Positions 35,984 to 45,612 of a DNA stretch of 64,000 bases are shown here, piece after piece; within the stretch, counting starts at the first letter, position 1; every line of letters begins with the position of its first letter. Both the position numbers and the translations under genes were made by a program. Source of the stretch: Methylocella sp. GTDB lineage: Bacteria > Pseudomonadota > Alphaproteobacteria > Rhizobiales > Beijerinckiaceae. Below the pieces are notes generated by a model. It was not told where the DNA came from, ran no database searches, and worked only from the letters and a program-made list of their open reading frames with translations. The stretch is taken from NCBI GenBank assembly GCA_037200525.1, contig JBBCGG010000001.1:1096501-1160500 (forward strand), given 5' to 3'.

Positions 35984-36463
35984 ATGGGCAAGCGTCACCC
36001 CAACCCTCAACTCGTAAAGTCTCATCGGACTTACTCTGTGGAAGAGATCGCCCGCCTTTTAGATGTCCACAAAAACACGGTCCGCGGATGGGTGAAGCAG
36101 GGCCTTCAATCCGTCGATGAGCAAAGACCCGCGATCTTTCACGGGCCAGTACTCGTGGCTTTTCTCCAGCGTCGTCGCGCGTCCGCGAAGCGCCCCTGTC
36201 CGGCCGGCCATATCTACTGTTTGCCATGCCGAGCGCCCAAAGCGCCCGCCGGAAATATGGCGGAGTTTGTGCCGGTGAGTGACGCCACAGGCAATCTTCG
36301 CGGGATTTGTCCCGATTGCGATCGGCTGATTCATCGACGAGCGAATCGAACGAAAATTGGGGCGATTCAGGGGAATCTTGAGATCACGTTCGCGGGTGCG
36401 TCGCCACGCATAAGAGAGATGATTACCCCCTCCGTGAATTGTAACTCCAGGAAGGAACGTTGA
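35984..36463 (+). CDS. MerR-like helix-turn-helix protein with a Cys cluster
   Basis: 159 residues. Residues ~16-42 hold a MerR/Xis-type helix-turn-helix (TYSVEEIARLLDVHKNTVRG, WVKQGL). Cys72, Cys79, Cys82, Cys109 and Cys112 (CPAGHIYCLPC and GICPDCDRLIHRR) look like a zinc ribbon. The two binding parts suggest a DNA-bound accessory factor. It ends 5 bases before the recombinase ATG and follows the small excisionase-like gene by 4 bases, a tight operon. Confidence 0.65.
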   Translation: MGKRHPNPQLVKSHRTYSVEEIARLLDVHKNTVRGWVKQGLQSVDEQRPAIFHGPVLVAFLQRRRASAKRPCPAGHIYCLPCRAPKAPAGNMAEFVPVSDATGNLRGICPDCDRLIHRRANRTKIGAIQGNLEITFAGASPRIREMITPSVNCNSRKER

Positions 36464-36467
36464 ACAT

Positions 36468-37571
36468 ATGAAAACGACCAATGCTCCGAATGAACGGATT
36501 AAGCGCGTCTATTTCGCCTATATGAAGGAGGCGCGGCGTTACAGCGAGCAATCCATTGACGCCGTGGCGAAAGCTCTGAATCGCTTTGAAAATTACACGC
36601 GGTTCAAGGACTTCAAAACGTTTCATCCTCAACAAGCCATTGGCTTCAAGTCGCACTTGGCGGCCCAGGTGAACGATCGAACAAAAGAAGTTTTGAGCAA
36701 GGCGACGCTTTATTCGACGCTGACCGCACTTAAGGGGTTTTTTCTCTGGCTCGCCGGGCAACCAGGGTACAAATCGAAATTAACCTATTCCGATGGAGAG
36801 TATTTCAATCTCGGAAGAGGCGACACGGCGATCGCCAAGGCGCATCGTGAACAGAGCGTGCCGACTATCGAACAGATTCGCCACGTGATCTCGACCATGC
36901 CGATCGGTACCGATATTGAACGGCGCAACCGCGCGTTGATCGCTTTTGTCTTGCTCACGGGAGCGCGCGACGGGGCCATTGCTTCTATGAAGCTAAAACA
37001 TGTCGACTTGATCGAAGGAAAAGTGGAGCAAGACGCGCGTGAAGTTAAAACAAAATTCCGCAAGACGTTCGCTACCTACTTCTTCCCGGTGGGGGATGAT
37101 ATCCGGCAAATCGTGACGGACTGGGTCAATTATTTGCGCGGCGAAAAGTTGTGGGGCTTGGACGATCCGCTGTTCCCGGCGACGCGAGTCGCAGTGGGGG
37201 CCAGTCGCCATTTTGAAGCAGTCGGGCTCGACCGAAAGGGGTGGAGCAGCGCCTCGCCAATCTGCGCCATTTTCAAAGACGCTTTCACGGCGGCGGGACT
37301 GCCCTATTTTAACCCGCATCGCTTCCGCAAGACGCTTGGCCAATTTGGCGAGCGGACATGTCAGACGCCGGAAGCCTTCAAAGCTTGGTCCCAAAACTTG
37401 GGCCACGAGAGCGTGCTCACGACGTTTTCGAGCTACGGTCAAGTCGCGACTCCCCGCCAAGCCGAACTTATCCGCCAGCTAGGTAAGCCGAAGGGCGAAG
37501 CGCCTGACACTCGCGCCTTGGAACGGCGGCTGGCGATGCTGGAACAGCGATTGCCCATTGGCTGCGAATAG
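36468..37571 (+). CDS. Tyrosine recombinase (second, XerC-like, island-internal)
   Basis: 367 residues with a SAM-like N-terminal core-binding domain (~10-105) and a catalytic domain. R167 (TGARDGA), K195 (VKTKFRKT), H284 and R287 (NPHRFRKTL), H313 (LGHESVLTTF) and Y323 (SSYGQVAT) are the expected nucleophile set. It is unlike the left-end integrase in size, in lacking the DUF4102 arm domain and in having small partner genes. A short ribosome site (AAGGAAC) precedes the ATG. It may serve a separate small mobile unit nested in the island or a site-specific inversion. Confidence 0.85.
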   Translation: MKTTNAPNERIKRVYFAYMKEARRYSEQSIDAVAKALNRFENYTRFKDFKTFHPQQAIGFKSHLAAQVNDRTKEVLSKATLYSTLTALKGFFLWLAGQPGYKSKLTYSDGEYFNLGRGDTAIAKAHREQSVPTIEQIRHVISTMPIGTDIERRNRALIAFVLLTGARDGAIASMKLKHVDLIEGKVEQDAREVKTKFRKTFATYFFPVGDDIRQIVTDWVNYLRGEKLWGLDDPLFPATRVAVGASRHFEAVGLDRKGWSSASPICAIFKDAFTAAGLPYFNPHRFRKTLGQFGERTCQTPEAFKAWSQNLGHESVLTTFSSYGQVATPRQAELIRQLGKPKGEAPDTRALERRLAMLEQRLPIGCE

Positions 37572-37753
37572 CGCGACCAGCAGAGCGATGCGCACTCGCT
37601 ACGGCAACCGCTGTGACTTCGGCGTCGAGGACGCTGAGCGAGCCGCAAAAATGCTCGGAGGCGCGGAAGGCACGCGGGCTCAGTTTCAACGGCTTGACGA
37701 AGCCGTGCACGCTACGCAGAAAGCGGCTCGCTTTTACGATGGCAGGAGACGAA
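37572..37753. other. Short gap after the recombinase, no firm gene
   Basis: An overlapping frame 37558-37848 from a TTG gives an Ala/Arg/Glu-rich 96-residue product, but without a ribosome site; it may be chance. Confidence 0.3.
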
Positions 37754-37942
37754 ATGAAAAAGCTCAAAAAAACAAGCCAGAGAGCGACAAGGATCTCAAA
37801 ACCGACCATCCAAACGCCGCACTTTTTCGGAGTCGGATCAACCTATAGCTTCGTCTTATGCCCCGGGTGGCACAGCGAGCACCTTAAGTGGGTCCTCCCG
37901 CTGGGGAACCGTCTTCGGACCCAAGGGCGGGATCTTAGCTAA
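37754..37942 (+). CDS. Possible 62-aa basic protein
   Basis: ATG at 37754 has AGGAG five bases upstream. The product starts MKKLKKTSQRATRISKPTIQ and ends near LKWVLPLGNRLRTQGRDLS, highly basic at the start with a short aromatic middle (HFFGVGSTYSFVL). It overlaps the convergent DUF1828-like gene's stop by 4 bases. No family recognised; the ribosome site is the main argument. Confidence 0.35.
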   Translation: MKKLKKTSQRATRISKPTIQTPHFFGVGSTYSFVLCPGWHSEHLKWVLPLGNRLRTQGRDLS

Positions 37943-38673
37943 TAGGCATTTGCAACGGCACGTCTGGCCCCTGCGGCCAACGAGGCAAGCGGGACAATGC
38001 TCGCCACTTGTTGCAATAAGGCTGTATCATCAGATTCCAGCGTCTTTTCGAAGACTGCGAATTTCTTGTCGGGGGTTCCGTCGGTGTCGGAAAAAGCTAC
38101 ATATTTGGAATTAATCGACGCATGATGAGGTGAGACGCCGTTGATCAGGATCCCGTAGTCATCTCCGTTACGAAGCGCAAAGTCAAAATGGCGCTCGCCG
38201 CCGCTTTTGCCGCGAATGCTGAAGTTACGCGCAATATGCTCTTGGCCAAACGAGTAAGCGAGCGTGTGATCAATCTTTTCAATCAAAGCTTCTTCGGCGG
38301 CTTGAACGAAGCGTGCAACTGCGCGGTTGGCGGCAAACGAAGAGGCATTTGCAACGCTTAAGATCACGCTTTGGAGCCATTCCTCGGGAACTTCTGCCGA
38401 AATGAGCGAATCATTGAAGCAACCAAGATGGAACCGGGAAGCCTCCGCAGACAGCGCTCTGGAAATGACGCCTTCATCGCGCCCATGACCCCAAGCCGAT
38501 CGGTAGGCGCCGGCCCCGTCATGAACCTTGTATCCATCGCCCATCTTGACGACATACACTTGTACAGTCTCGAAAGACGGATAAAGGCAATGCGTTGCCA
38601 CACGCGCGCCGTCAAGCGTGTCCTCACACGCATTGAAGTCGGAGAGTGCTTTGCGGATAGATTCACAGATCAT
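37939..38673 (-). CDS. DUF1828-like protein
   Basis: 244 residues from the ATG at 38673, five bases after the upstream gene's stop; a GTG at 38682 overlaps that stop and would add three residues. The N-terminal ~90 residues (VATHCLYPSFETVQVYVVKM, KVHDGAGAYRSAW) match the style of DUF1828, an ancient domain of unknown function found mostly in defence islands and prophages, often with a DUF1829 region downstream. The remaining part is alpha/beta with GERHFDFALRNGDDYGILIN. It forms a tightly coupled pair with the 175-aa gene upstream. Confidence 0.6.
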   Translation of the reverse strand: MICESIRKALSDFNACEDTLDGARVATHCLYPSFETVQVYVVKMGDGYKVHDGAGAYRSAWGHGRDEGVISRALSAEASRFHLGCFNDSLISAEVPEEWLQSVILSVANASSFAANRAVARFVQAAEEALIEKIDHTLAYSFGQEHIARNFSIRGKSGGERHFDFALRNGDDYGILINGVSPHHASINSKYVAFSDTDGTPDKKFAVFEKTLESDDTALLQQVASIVPLASLAAGARRAVANAY

Positions 38674-38678
38674 GTCGA

Positions 38679-39206
38679 TCACAGCAGCGTTTCTGGCAAA
38701 CGAAACGTTCGCTGGTCCGGAGTTAATAGCAAATTGACCTCCGTGGCTAGCCAAGGAAGAGCCTGCTCGAATTTTCTGACTTGCGGCGGCAGCGCTCGCC
38801 TAGAGGGGAGCGTCCATTCGGACTGGCCCAAAATATGGTCTCGGTTGGAATCCCAGCCATGGTAATGAGGCCCGCAAACTTTCGGGGATGCGCCGGAGCC
38901 ATGAGCCCAGAATGGGTTCACGTGGCAGATTGATGCCGCAACAAAATCTACTCGCCAAACACAATTGCCCCGATAGACGACTGCCAACGTCAGCGGCTTA
39001 TCCGTCGAGGTCGACGTCAATATACGAAGCTGCCCCGTCTCAACAATTCCAAGACTATTCTCTATCGGCCACACGGCTTCCCAAATAGGACCGCCGCGAT
39101 CTCTGCGCTTGTCCCCAAACTCGGGGGGCGCCCCGAACAATGTCTTTGGATCAGTTAAAAACCGATCCACCAGCCCGACTTCGGATTTTCGCGCCGCGTT
39201 CGTCAT
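38679..39206 (-). CDS. Hypothetical protein, partner of the DUF1828-like gene
   Basis: 175 residues, no signal peptide. Distinctive motifs: RRDRGGPIWEAVWPIENSLG, VYRGNCVWRVDFVAASICHV, FWAHGSGASPKVCGPHYHGW-DSNRDHIL and LPRRALP-like SRRALPPQVRKF. The CGPHYHGW-x-x-NRDH cluster of Cys and His could bind metal. I recognise no named family. The gene ends 5 bases before the partner's ATG and both lie between the recombinase module and the right end of the island. Confidence 0.6.
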   Translation of the reverse strand: MTNAARKSEVGLVDRFLTDPKTLFGAPPEFGDKRRDRGGPIWEAVWPIENSLGIVETGQLRILTSTSTDKPLTLAVVYRGNCVWRVDFVAASICHVNPFWAHGSGASPKVCGPHYHGWDSNRDHILGQSEWTLPSRRALPPQVRKFEQALPWLATEVNLLLTPDQRTFRLPETLL

Positions 39207-39474
39207 ATGCTGACGCTAAAGGATCGGAAGCAGACTATCCAATTTTTATTGCGTTAGAGATGCGCCACCAGTCTCGGATTTTCTTATCGTGGTGGGGATG
39301 GCGGGTGTCTCGCACCGAGTCCGAAACGTTCCGCGCCCAGCTGGCAGCGCGGGTTCATAACGGCCGCAGCGGGCCGCCTTCCGCACGGTGGTACCCGGGT
39401 GGTACCCCCTGATTGGAAGCAAACGGGGCCACCAGGGGTCAGCTCAAAAAAACTTTATGAAACAATACGTTAGA

Positions 39475-39522
39475 TGGCGCGCCCGAAGAGATTCGAACTC
39501 CTGACCCCTAGATTCGTAGTCT
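39475..39522. repeat. attR-type 48-bp direct repeat inside tRNA-Arg
   Basis: The right copy of the repeat found at 26537-26584, forming the 3' part of the intact tRNA from the anticodon arm through the encoded CCA. Confidence 0.92.
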
Positions 39523-39551
39523 AGTGCTCTATCCAGCTGAGCTACGGGCGC
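39475..39551 (-). tRNA. tRNA-Arg (anticodon ACG)
   Basis: 77 bases on the minus strand beginning GCGCCCGTAGCTCAGCTGGA, with a 7-bp acceptor stem (GCGCCCG/CGGGCGC), a D arm, an anticodon arm CTAGA-CTACGAA-TCTAG giving ACG, a T arm with GTTCGAATC, discriminator G and an encoded CCA. It reads CGU/CGC/CGA arginine codons after A-to-I editing. The island's integration at its 3' end keeps the gene intact. Confidence 0.97.
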
Positions 39552-39743
39552 CTGCCGCAGCGGTCATCGGGAAAGGTCGAGCTTTGGATCGTCGACGCAA
39601 CCGAAACTGTGACCGCAAGGGACGAGCGACACTTAGCGGCTCGAAGCGCGCGTGGCAATAGGGGACCGCATTCCTTCCGAATTTCGCTTCTTCGCGAGGA
39701 GGAGCGGCGACCGGCGGGTCAGCCCCATCGCTTATAGACGTTT

Positions 39744-40739
39744 CTATTTGGTCGCGAACACTGCCGGCGGCTTCGACTGAAGCGGGAAGCCCATCGTCGC
39801 GAAGATCGCATCGCCCCGCACCCGGTGCTGCACGTCAAACTCGTGGAACCATCGGGCGCTGAGATCGACCTGCTGGTCTCCCATTTTGATCGTATAACTG
39901 ACCAGCGGTCCAACCGACGCTACGCGCCCCTTGAAGGAGCCAAGAATGTCTCCAGAGCCCGTATCATTGGTGATTTGTTGATCAAAATAGCCGCCAACGC
40001 CGACCGCCAGGCCAAATGGGAAATGCTGATTGAGCGCCCATTCAAAATGGATTTCGGAGCCGCTCTGATAATTCGTCGCGCTATTGACCCCGTTGACCAT
40101 TACGCCAAACGCGCCCGATACCTCAAAACCAGATTGAAGACTGAGGAATGTATACGCCCCTTTGATGTCGAGGGAAGGCCGGTTCAAGCTCGTTTCCGCA
40201 GTCCGCGCGGCGTCATAGTTGCCAGTCGGCACGAATCCGCTGACCGTTAAGCTCCAATGCTGCTCGCCGGCATGCCAGCCAAGAAGGGCGGTGAACTCCG
40301 TGTCGGTAATACTGTTGACCGATTGTTGATCGGTGAGATGGCGATTGATCCCAAACGCGTCCTGGAACGGAACAACAGTCGTCGTCTTTTCCGAGGCGTA
40401 GGCGCTGGTGTTTGCGAACCCAAGTTGGCCGCCGAACAGCGTAAAATCCGTGATCAGGGCTGTAATGACGATGTTCGCCGCGATATTATAGGTTACCTGC
40501 GCGGGGTTTCTTGTATTGCTGCCTTGGAAGAGCTTACCGCTGCCTTGGTAGAGATAAAATGTGTCCCAAAAATAGACGCCGGGCGGCGGAATGTATCCCG
40601 ACATCGGAATGACCAGCCCAAGCTGGTAATTACTCAGGCCATACTCTGTAGCCGCGGCGGTTTCGACGCTCGAAATGCTGCTGACGCAAACTAAAAGCGT
40701 CACGCCCGCAACTCGCGGTGTCCAACGCTCCGCTGACAT
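39744..40739 (-). CDS. SphA/MetA-family outer-membrane transporter-like protein
   Basis: 331 residues with a signal peptide (GVTLLVCVSSISSVETAAA) and a beta-barrel composition. Family features include YGLSNYQLGLVIPMSGYIPP, VYFWDTFYLYQGSG, SLDIKGAYTFLS and a C-terminal strand AIFATMGFPLQ. This corresponds to the phenol-degradation MetA/SphA family of outer-membrane proteins, which often take up hydrophobic substrates. No catabolic genes lie nearby, so the cargo is unknown. It starts 1.2 kb from the island end and seems monocistronic. Confidence 0.78.
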   Translation of the reverse strand: MSAERWTPRVAGVTLLVCVSSISSVETAAATEYGLSNYQLGLVIPMSGYIPPPGVYFWDTFYLYQGSGKLFQGSNTRNPAQVTYNIAANIVITALITDFTLFGGQLGFANTSAYASEKTTTVVPFQDAFGINRHLTDQQSVNSITDTEFTALLGWHAGEQHWSLTVSGFVPTGNYDAARTAETSLNRPSLDIKGAYTFLSLQSGFEVSGAFGVMVNGVNSATNYQSGSEIHFEWALNQHFPFGLAVGVGGYFDQQITNDTGSGDILGSFKGRVASVGPLVSYTIKMGDQQVDLSARWFHEFDVQHRVRGDAIFATMGFPLQSKPPAVFATK

Positions 40740-41003
40740 CGATAATTCACCCCGGAAAGAGATCGGCGCGCGACCAAAAGCGCCGAAATCAACTTAAGGC
40801 TGTACACTATAAACTGCCAAAAACTTTCAGACGACGGTGAATTTCTCCGGCGATATTTCTGCAGACAGTATCTATTTCGCCACAGTTGCCCTCAGACCCG
40901 GCGGGGCCCGTTATTCCCGGCCATTGAATGGATGTCGGGCGCCGCAGCGCAATGCCGAGGGTCTTCCGCGCGCCCGCCCACAGTAATAAAGTCTAGGCGC
41001 CGA
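40740..41003. other. Intergenic, no gene seen
   Basis: 264 bases between two minus-strand genes, ending before the HdeA-like stop at 41004. No hairpin with a T-run or small gene stands out. Confidence 0.4.
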
Positions 41004-41366
41004 TCACTTCGATAATTCGATGCCGCTTTTTTGTCTCATTTCATCGATCACAAGACCGATCGCCTCAATCACCGTCTTTTGCGGATGCTCCTTGCAATAG
41101 ACGATGGTCAAGTGCTCGGCTTCCTTGCCGCGCGGGATATTTGCGTAATGCTTCTTCGCTAGGCCATTGTACCAGCCGCTGTACCATGAGGTCAGGTAAT
41201 TGGCGTCTTCCTGGTAAGTGCCGGCCAGTTGCGCGCAAGTCAGCGCCTGGACATCAAGATAACCGTCCTTGTCGGCATAGGCGCTCAAGGGCGTCGCAAC
41301 TTGAGCATGCGCGCTGGATGTCAGGCATGTCGCAATCGCCGCCGCAGCGAGCAGGATCTGTCGAAT
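41004..41366 (-). CDS. HdeA/HdeB-like small secreted protein, possible ATT start
   Basis: 120 residues if started at an ATT (41364-41366), which gives a textbook signal peptide (RQILLAAAAIATCLTSSAHA-Q). GGGGAG lies seven bases before it, across an A7 run. Upstream in-frame TTG codons (for example 41481-41483) lack ribosome sites. The mature part reads VATPLSAYADKDGYLDVQAL, then CAQLAGTYQED and two Cys (C in ALTCAQL and in VYCKEHP) that could form the disulfide of acid-stress chaperone HdeA-type proteins. Rhizobial members of this family are periplasmic. Confidence 0.6.
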   Translation of the reverse strand: MRQILLAAAAIATCLTSSAHAQVATPLSAYADKDGYLDVQALTCAQLAGTYQEDANYLTSWYSGWYNGLAKKHYANIPRGKEAEHLTIVYCKEHPQKTVIEAIGLVIDEMRQKSGIELSK

Positions 41367-41685
41367 TTTTTTCTCCCCGTTTTTGGATTTGATGCCAGCT
41401 TCCCCAAGCTGGCGGTTGCGTTGCGCGAATCGCAAACCGACGCTGTCCGATAATATGTGGTTAATATGAAGAGTCAGCAACAAACGGATCGCCGCGCTCT
41501 AGGTGCACGCTCGCAGCCGAGATTCGCGCCCAAAAGCTTCTTTCAACGCGAGCGCTACTTCTTCAACTCAAGCGTTGCTTCCCGCAGCTCAAGCGTCGCG
41601 TTGGTGCGGGCTTGACTGATCTTCCCATCCCATGCCTGGCTGACGGAAGCGGCGGAAACCGCCGAATGCGCAAGGGTATCAATCC
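41367..41685. other. Intergenic, no gene seen
   Basis: About 320 bases between divergent genes; it should carry the promoter of gshB and perhaps that of the HdeA-like gene. CTCAAGCGT occurs twice (near 41566 and 41589). No RNA or coding sequence is evident. Confidence 0.4.
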
Positions 41686-42726
41686 ATGTCGTTGAACGTC
41701 GCTGTCCAAATGGACCCGATTGAAAAGATCAATATAGCGGGCGATACGACCTTCGCTCTGATGCTGGAAGCGGAGGCGCGCGGGCACAAATTATTCTATT
41801 ACACGCCGGACAGGCTTTCGCTGTCGGATGGCCGCGTCATCGCCGAGGCGGCGCCGATCTCGGTTCGCGACATCGCCGGCGACCATTTTACCTTGGGCGA
41901 AGCCAAGCCGATCGATCTCGCCGAGGTTGACGTGGTGCTGCTGCGCCAGGATCCTCCGTTTGATCTCGCCTATATTACCTCGACGCATCTGCTTGAGCTT
42001 CTGCCGCCCAGCGTTCTCGTCGTCAATGATCCGGCGAGCGTGCGTAATGCTCCCGAAAAGCTCTTTGTGATGCAGTTTCCGGAGTTGATGCCGCCGACCC
42101 TGATCACGCGCGACAAGAAGGCCATCGAGGCCTTTCGGGCCACCCACGGCGAAGTGGTGATGAAGCCGCTCTACGGTCATGGCGGTTCGGCTGTGTTCAA
42201 GGTTGGCCGCAAAGATTCGAATTTCGGCTCGCTCTACGATCTTTTCGCCGCGACGTTTCGCGAACCCTGGGTGGTGCAACGCTTCTTGCCGAAGGTGAAC
42301 GAAGGCGACAAACGCATAATTCTCGTCGAGGGATTGGCGGCCGGCGCCGTGAATCGGATTCCGGCCGAGGATGACATCCGCTCGAACATGGTGCGAGGCG
42401 GGGCGGCGGCGGCGACGCAATTCACGCCGCGCGAACAGGAAATTTGCGCGACGATTGGTCCGGAACTAAAAAGGCGCGGACTCGTTCTCGTGGGAATTGA
42501 CGTGATCGACGGTAATCTCACCGAAATCAATGTCACCTCTCCGACGGGCATCAGGGCGATCAAGCGAGTGGGCGGACCTGACCTTTCGATAGTGGTTTGG
42601 GATGCGATCGAAGCGAAGAGAAAAGCCGAGGCCTCCGTCACAGTTGAAGCAAAACCCAAACCCGGATGGATCTTGCGTCAGCTTCAGGGCGTTCGGCGCT
42701 CCTCCGCCCCGAGTCGGAGCCAATGA
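41686..42726 (+). CDS. gshB: Glutathione synthetase
   Basis: 346 residues. ATP-dependent ligation of glycine to gamma-glutamylcysteine, the last step of glutathione synthesis. Family markers run in order: [75 protein letters not shown] (ATP-grasp glycine loop), DKRIILVEG and [11 protein letters not shown]-like [15 protein letters not shown]. Length is normal plus a short basic C-tail (~25 residues). It overlaps glnD with ATGA at 42723-42726, indicating coupled translation. Confidence 0.96.
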   Translation: MSLNVAVQMDPIEKINIAGDTTFALMLEAEARGHKLFYYTPDRLSLSDGRVIAEAAPISVRDIAGDHFTLGEAKPIDLAEVDVVLLRQDPPFDLAYITSTHLLELLPPSVLVVNDPASVRNAPEKLFVMQFPELMPPTLITRDKKAIEAFRATHGEVVMKPLYGHGGSAVFKVGRKDSNFGSLYDLFAATFREPWVVQRFLPKVNEGDKRIILVEGLAAGAVNRIPAEDDIRSNMVRGGAAAATQFTPREQEICATIGPELKRRGLVLVGIDVIDGNLTEINVTSPTGIRAIKRVGGPDLSIVVWDAIEAKRKAEASVTVEAKPKPGWILRQLQGVRRSSAPSRSQ

Positions 42727-45545
42727 CCGCAATGCTTGAGACAGTCTCACCCGCACGGCGAGGCGTCGGGCCTGGGCATTCGGCGTCGAAGCTTTTCGAT
42801 CGCGCCGGGCTGCGCGAGAACATCGCGGCGCTGCATTCGGACGGCGGCTCAGCCGATGGGTTGCGCCGGCATGTCATTACACTCTTTCGCGGCGCTTTGG
42901 ACAATGGCCGGGCTATCGCTCGTGCGGCGCTCGAAGCCAATGGGCGGGGCCTAACCTGCGCCGGACAATTGGCTCATATCGAAGATGAGTTGATCAAGGC
43001 GGTCCACCATTACGTCGTGACTTACGTTCATCCGCCGGAAGATGGCGCGGCCGCCGCGCCTTGCGTTATCGCGGCCGTCGGCGGCTATGGGCGCGCGACG
43101 CTCGCCCCCGGCTCGGACATTGACTTGCTCTTTCTGCTTCCTGCCGACGCCCAGGTGCGGACTCAATCCGTCATTCAGGCGGTGCTCTACGTCCTTTGGG
43201 ATCTTGGCCAGAAGGTTGGCCATTCAACCCGCACTACGGAAGAATGTCTCATCGAGGCGCGCGCCGACATCACCGTTCGCACGGCTTTGCTCGAGGCTCG
43301 CTTCATTCTGGGCGAAGCAGCCCTTTTTGAGACCATGCGGACGCGGTTTGAGCGCGAGATCGTGCACGGTTCGGCGGCCGAATTCGTCGCCGCTAAGCTC
43401 GCGGAACGCGATGCGCGCATCGCCCGCGCGGGGCGCTCGCGGTATCTCGTCGAGCCGCATGTCAAGGATGGCAAAGGCGGTCTACGCGATCTCAACACAT
43501 TGTTCTGGATCGCCAAATATGTTTACGAGGTGCGCGAAGCCTCCCAGCTCGTTGACGTCGGGCTGTTTTCCCGCCGCGAGTATCAGTTGTTCTGTCGCTG
43601 CGAGGAATTTCTCTGGCGGGTGCGCTGCCATCTCCATTTTCTGACTGGCAGGGCGGAGGAGCGGCTGAGCTTCGACCATCAGCGCCAGATCGCGGCGCAG
43701 CTTGGTTATTCGACTCGCGGCGGCCTCGCCAGCGTCGAACGATTCATGAAGCATTATTTCTTGATTGCGAAGGACGTCGGCGATCTGACCGCAATCGTCT
43801 GCGCCGCTATGGAGGAGAAACAGGCAAAGCCCCATGCCGTGCTTGACCGCTTCGGCCCGTTCCTGCCACAGCCGGCGGTGATCACGACGGGCGATTTCGC
43901 GATCGAAAATGGCCGCGTGACCGTCGCGGAGACCGATGTTTTCGAGCGCAATCCGGTCAACATCATCAAGCTGTTCTGGGTGGCGGACCGCAATGCTCTC
44001 GCGATCCACCCCGACGCGACGAGGCTCGTCACCTTGTCGCTGAAGCGCGTCGACGCCAAATTGCGCGCCGACCCCGAGGCCAATCGACTTTTCTTCGACA
44101 TTCTGACCTCGCGCAACACGCCTGAGATCGTGCTGAGGCTGATGAACGAGGCGGGGGTCCTAGGGCGCTTCGTGCCCGACTTCGGCAAGATTGTCGCGCT
44201 GATGCAGTTCAATATGTATCATCACTACACCGTCGATGAGCATCTTTTGCGCGCGGTCGGCAACCTCGCCGATATGGAGCAGCATCGGCATTCCGGCGAA
44301 CATTCTTTGGCGAGCGAGGTGTTGCCGTCGATCGGCAATCGCACCGCGCTGATCATCGCGCTGTTTCTCCATGATATCGCCAAAGGCCGTCTCGAGGATC
44401 ACTCCATAGCTGGCGCGAAAGTCGCGCGGGCGTTATGTCCGCGCCTTGGCCTCTCCGACGCGGAGACGGAGACTGTCGCCTGGTTGATCGAGAACCATCT
44501 TGTCATGTCGGATACGGCGCAGCGCCGCGATCTCAGCGATCGCAAGACGATCGCCACTTTCGCCAATCGGGTGCAGACCCTTGAGCGGCTGAAAATGTTG
44601 TTCATCCTGACCATCTGCGACATTCGCGCCGTTGGGCCTGGGGTATGGAACCACTGGAAGGGCGAACTTCTCCGCAGCCTTTATTGGGAGACGGAGATCG
44701 TGCTGGCCGGGGGCCATTCGACGATCGATCGCCAGCGGCGAGTCGAACAGGCGCGCAGGGTGCTGCGGCGCGCGCTGCCAAACTGGACTGACCTTGATTT
44801 TGCGGCCTATGCGGAACGTCATCCGCAGGCCTATTGGCTGAAGGCCGATCTGCAACAGCAGATCCTCCACGCCAAGCTCCTGAACATGACGGAAGTCGAA
44901 ATGCCGGCTCCGGTGACGCATATCGTCATCGATTCATCGCGCGGCGTCACCGAGCTCACGGTCATTGCGCCGGATCATCCGCGGCTTTTGTCGATCATCG
45001 CGGGGGCCTGCGCCACCGCATCAGCAAATATCGTCGATGCGCAGGTATTTACGACGACCGATGGAATGGCGCTCGATACGATTTCCATTTCGCGCGCATT
45101 CGACTTTGACGAGGACGAGTTGCGGCGCGCCAGCCGGATCGCCTTCGCCGTCGAGCGCGCCCTGGCCGGGGAAATAAAATTGCGGGAAATGGTTGCCGCC
45201 AGGGCCGGGCAGGCGCACGGGCGGCGCCAAAATACATTCCGGGTCCATCCGGAAGTGTCGATCGACAATACGCTTTCCAATCGCTTTACTGTCGTCGAAG
45301 TCTCTGGTCTCGATCGTCCGGGCCTGCTTTACGATTTAACCAGGACGATTTCGCGTCTGGATCTCAATATCGGGTCGGCTCATATTGCGACCTTTGGCGA
45401 AAAGGCTGCGGACGTTTTTTATGTTACCGATCTGAACGGCGCCAAAATTACCTCGCCGGGACAGCAAGATAGCATTCGAAGCTCGATTTTGGAGACATTC
45501 AGTCCGGCGAAGGAGGATGCGCCGCAGACGGCGATGAGCCATTGA
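42723..45545 (+). CDS. glnD: Bifunctional [protein-PII] uridylyltransferase/uridylyl-removing enzyme
   Basis: 940 residues from the ATG overlapping the gshB stop. Nucleotidyltransferase motif [18 protein letters not shown] at 120-137. A helical middle with [18 protein letters not shown] follows, then the HD hydrolase ([17 protein letters not shown], ~550) and two C-terminal ACT domains ([20 protein letters not shown] and [20 protein letters not shown]) that sense glutamine. It modifies PII proteins to couple nitrogen status to glutamine synthetase and gene expression. A good [10 protein letters not shown] start; an upstream GTG-like start inside gshB is unlikely. Confidence 0.96.
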   Translation: MTAMLETVSPARRGVGPGHSASKLFDRAGLRENIAALHSDGGSADGLRRHVITLFRGALDNGRAIARAALEANGRGLTCAGQLAHIEDELIKAVHHYVVTYVHPPEDGAAAAPCVIAAVGGYGRATLAPGSDIDLLFLLPADAQVRTQSVIQAVLYVLWDLGQKVGHSTRTTEECLIEARADITVRTALLEARFILGEAALFETMRTRFEREIVHGSAAEFVAAKLAERDARIARAGRSRYLVEPHVKDGKGGLRDLNTLFWIAKYVYEVREASQLVDVGLFSRREYQLFCRCEEFLWRVRCHLHFLTGRAEERLSFDHQRQIAAQLGYSTRGGLASVERFMKHYFLIAKDVGDLTAIVCAAMEEKQAKPHAVLDRFGPFLPQPAVITTGDFAIENGRVTVAETDVFERNPVNIIKLFWVADRNALAIHPDATRLVTLSLKRVDAKLRADPEANRLFFDILTSRNTPEIVLRLMNEAGVLGRFVPDFGKIVALMQFNMYHHYTVDEHLLRAVGNLADMEQHRHSGEHSLASEVLPSIGNRTALIIALFLHDIAKGRLEDHSIAGAKVARALCPRLGLSDAETETVAWLIENHLVMSDTAQRRDLSDRKTIATFANRVQTLERLKMLFILTICDIRAVGPGVWNHWKGELLRSLYWETEIVLAGGHSTIDRQRRVEQARRVLRRALPNWTDLDFAAYAERHPQAYWLKADLQQQILHAKLLNMTEVEMPAPVTHIVIDSSRGVTELTVIAPDHPRLLSIIAGACATASANIVDAQVFTTTDGMALDTISISRAFDFDEDELRRASRIAFAVERALAGEIKLREMVAARAGQAHGRRQNTFRVHPEVSIDNTLSNRFTVVEVSGLDRPGLLYDLTRTISRLDLNIGSAHIATFGEKAADVFYVTDLNGAKITSPGQQDSIRSSILETFSPAKEDAPQTAMSH

Positions 45546-45612
45546 CCCTCCGCGGCAAACGCATCGAAACACGCGGCGGCTTTGGCGGTTTGGAGTCGCT
45601 CTGACGGAAAAA

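Larger units (their letters stand above)
26537..39522. mobile_element. tRNA-Arg integrative genomic island, about 13 kb
   Basis: Bounded by 48-bp direct repeats at 26537-26584 and 39475-39522. Contains a phage P4-type integrase immediately inside the left repeat, a type I restriction-modification operon, a small two-regulator plus recombinase module, and a DUF1828-like gene pair. The genes on either side are unrelated to those inside. No conjugation or replication genes are seen, so mobilisation would need help. Confidence 0.9.
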
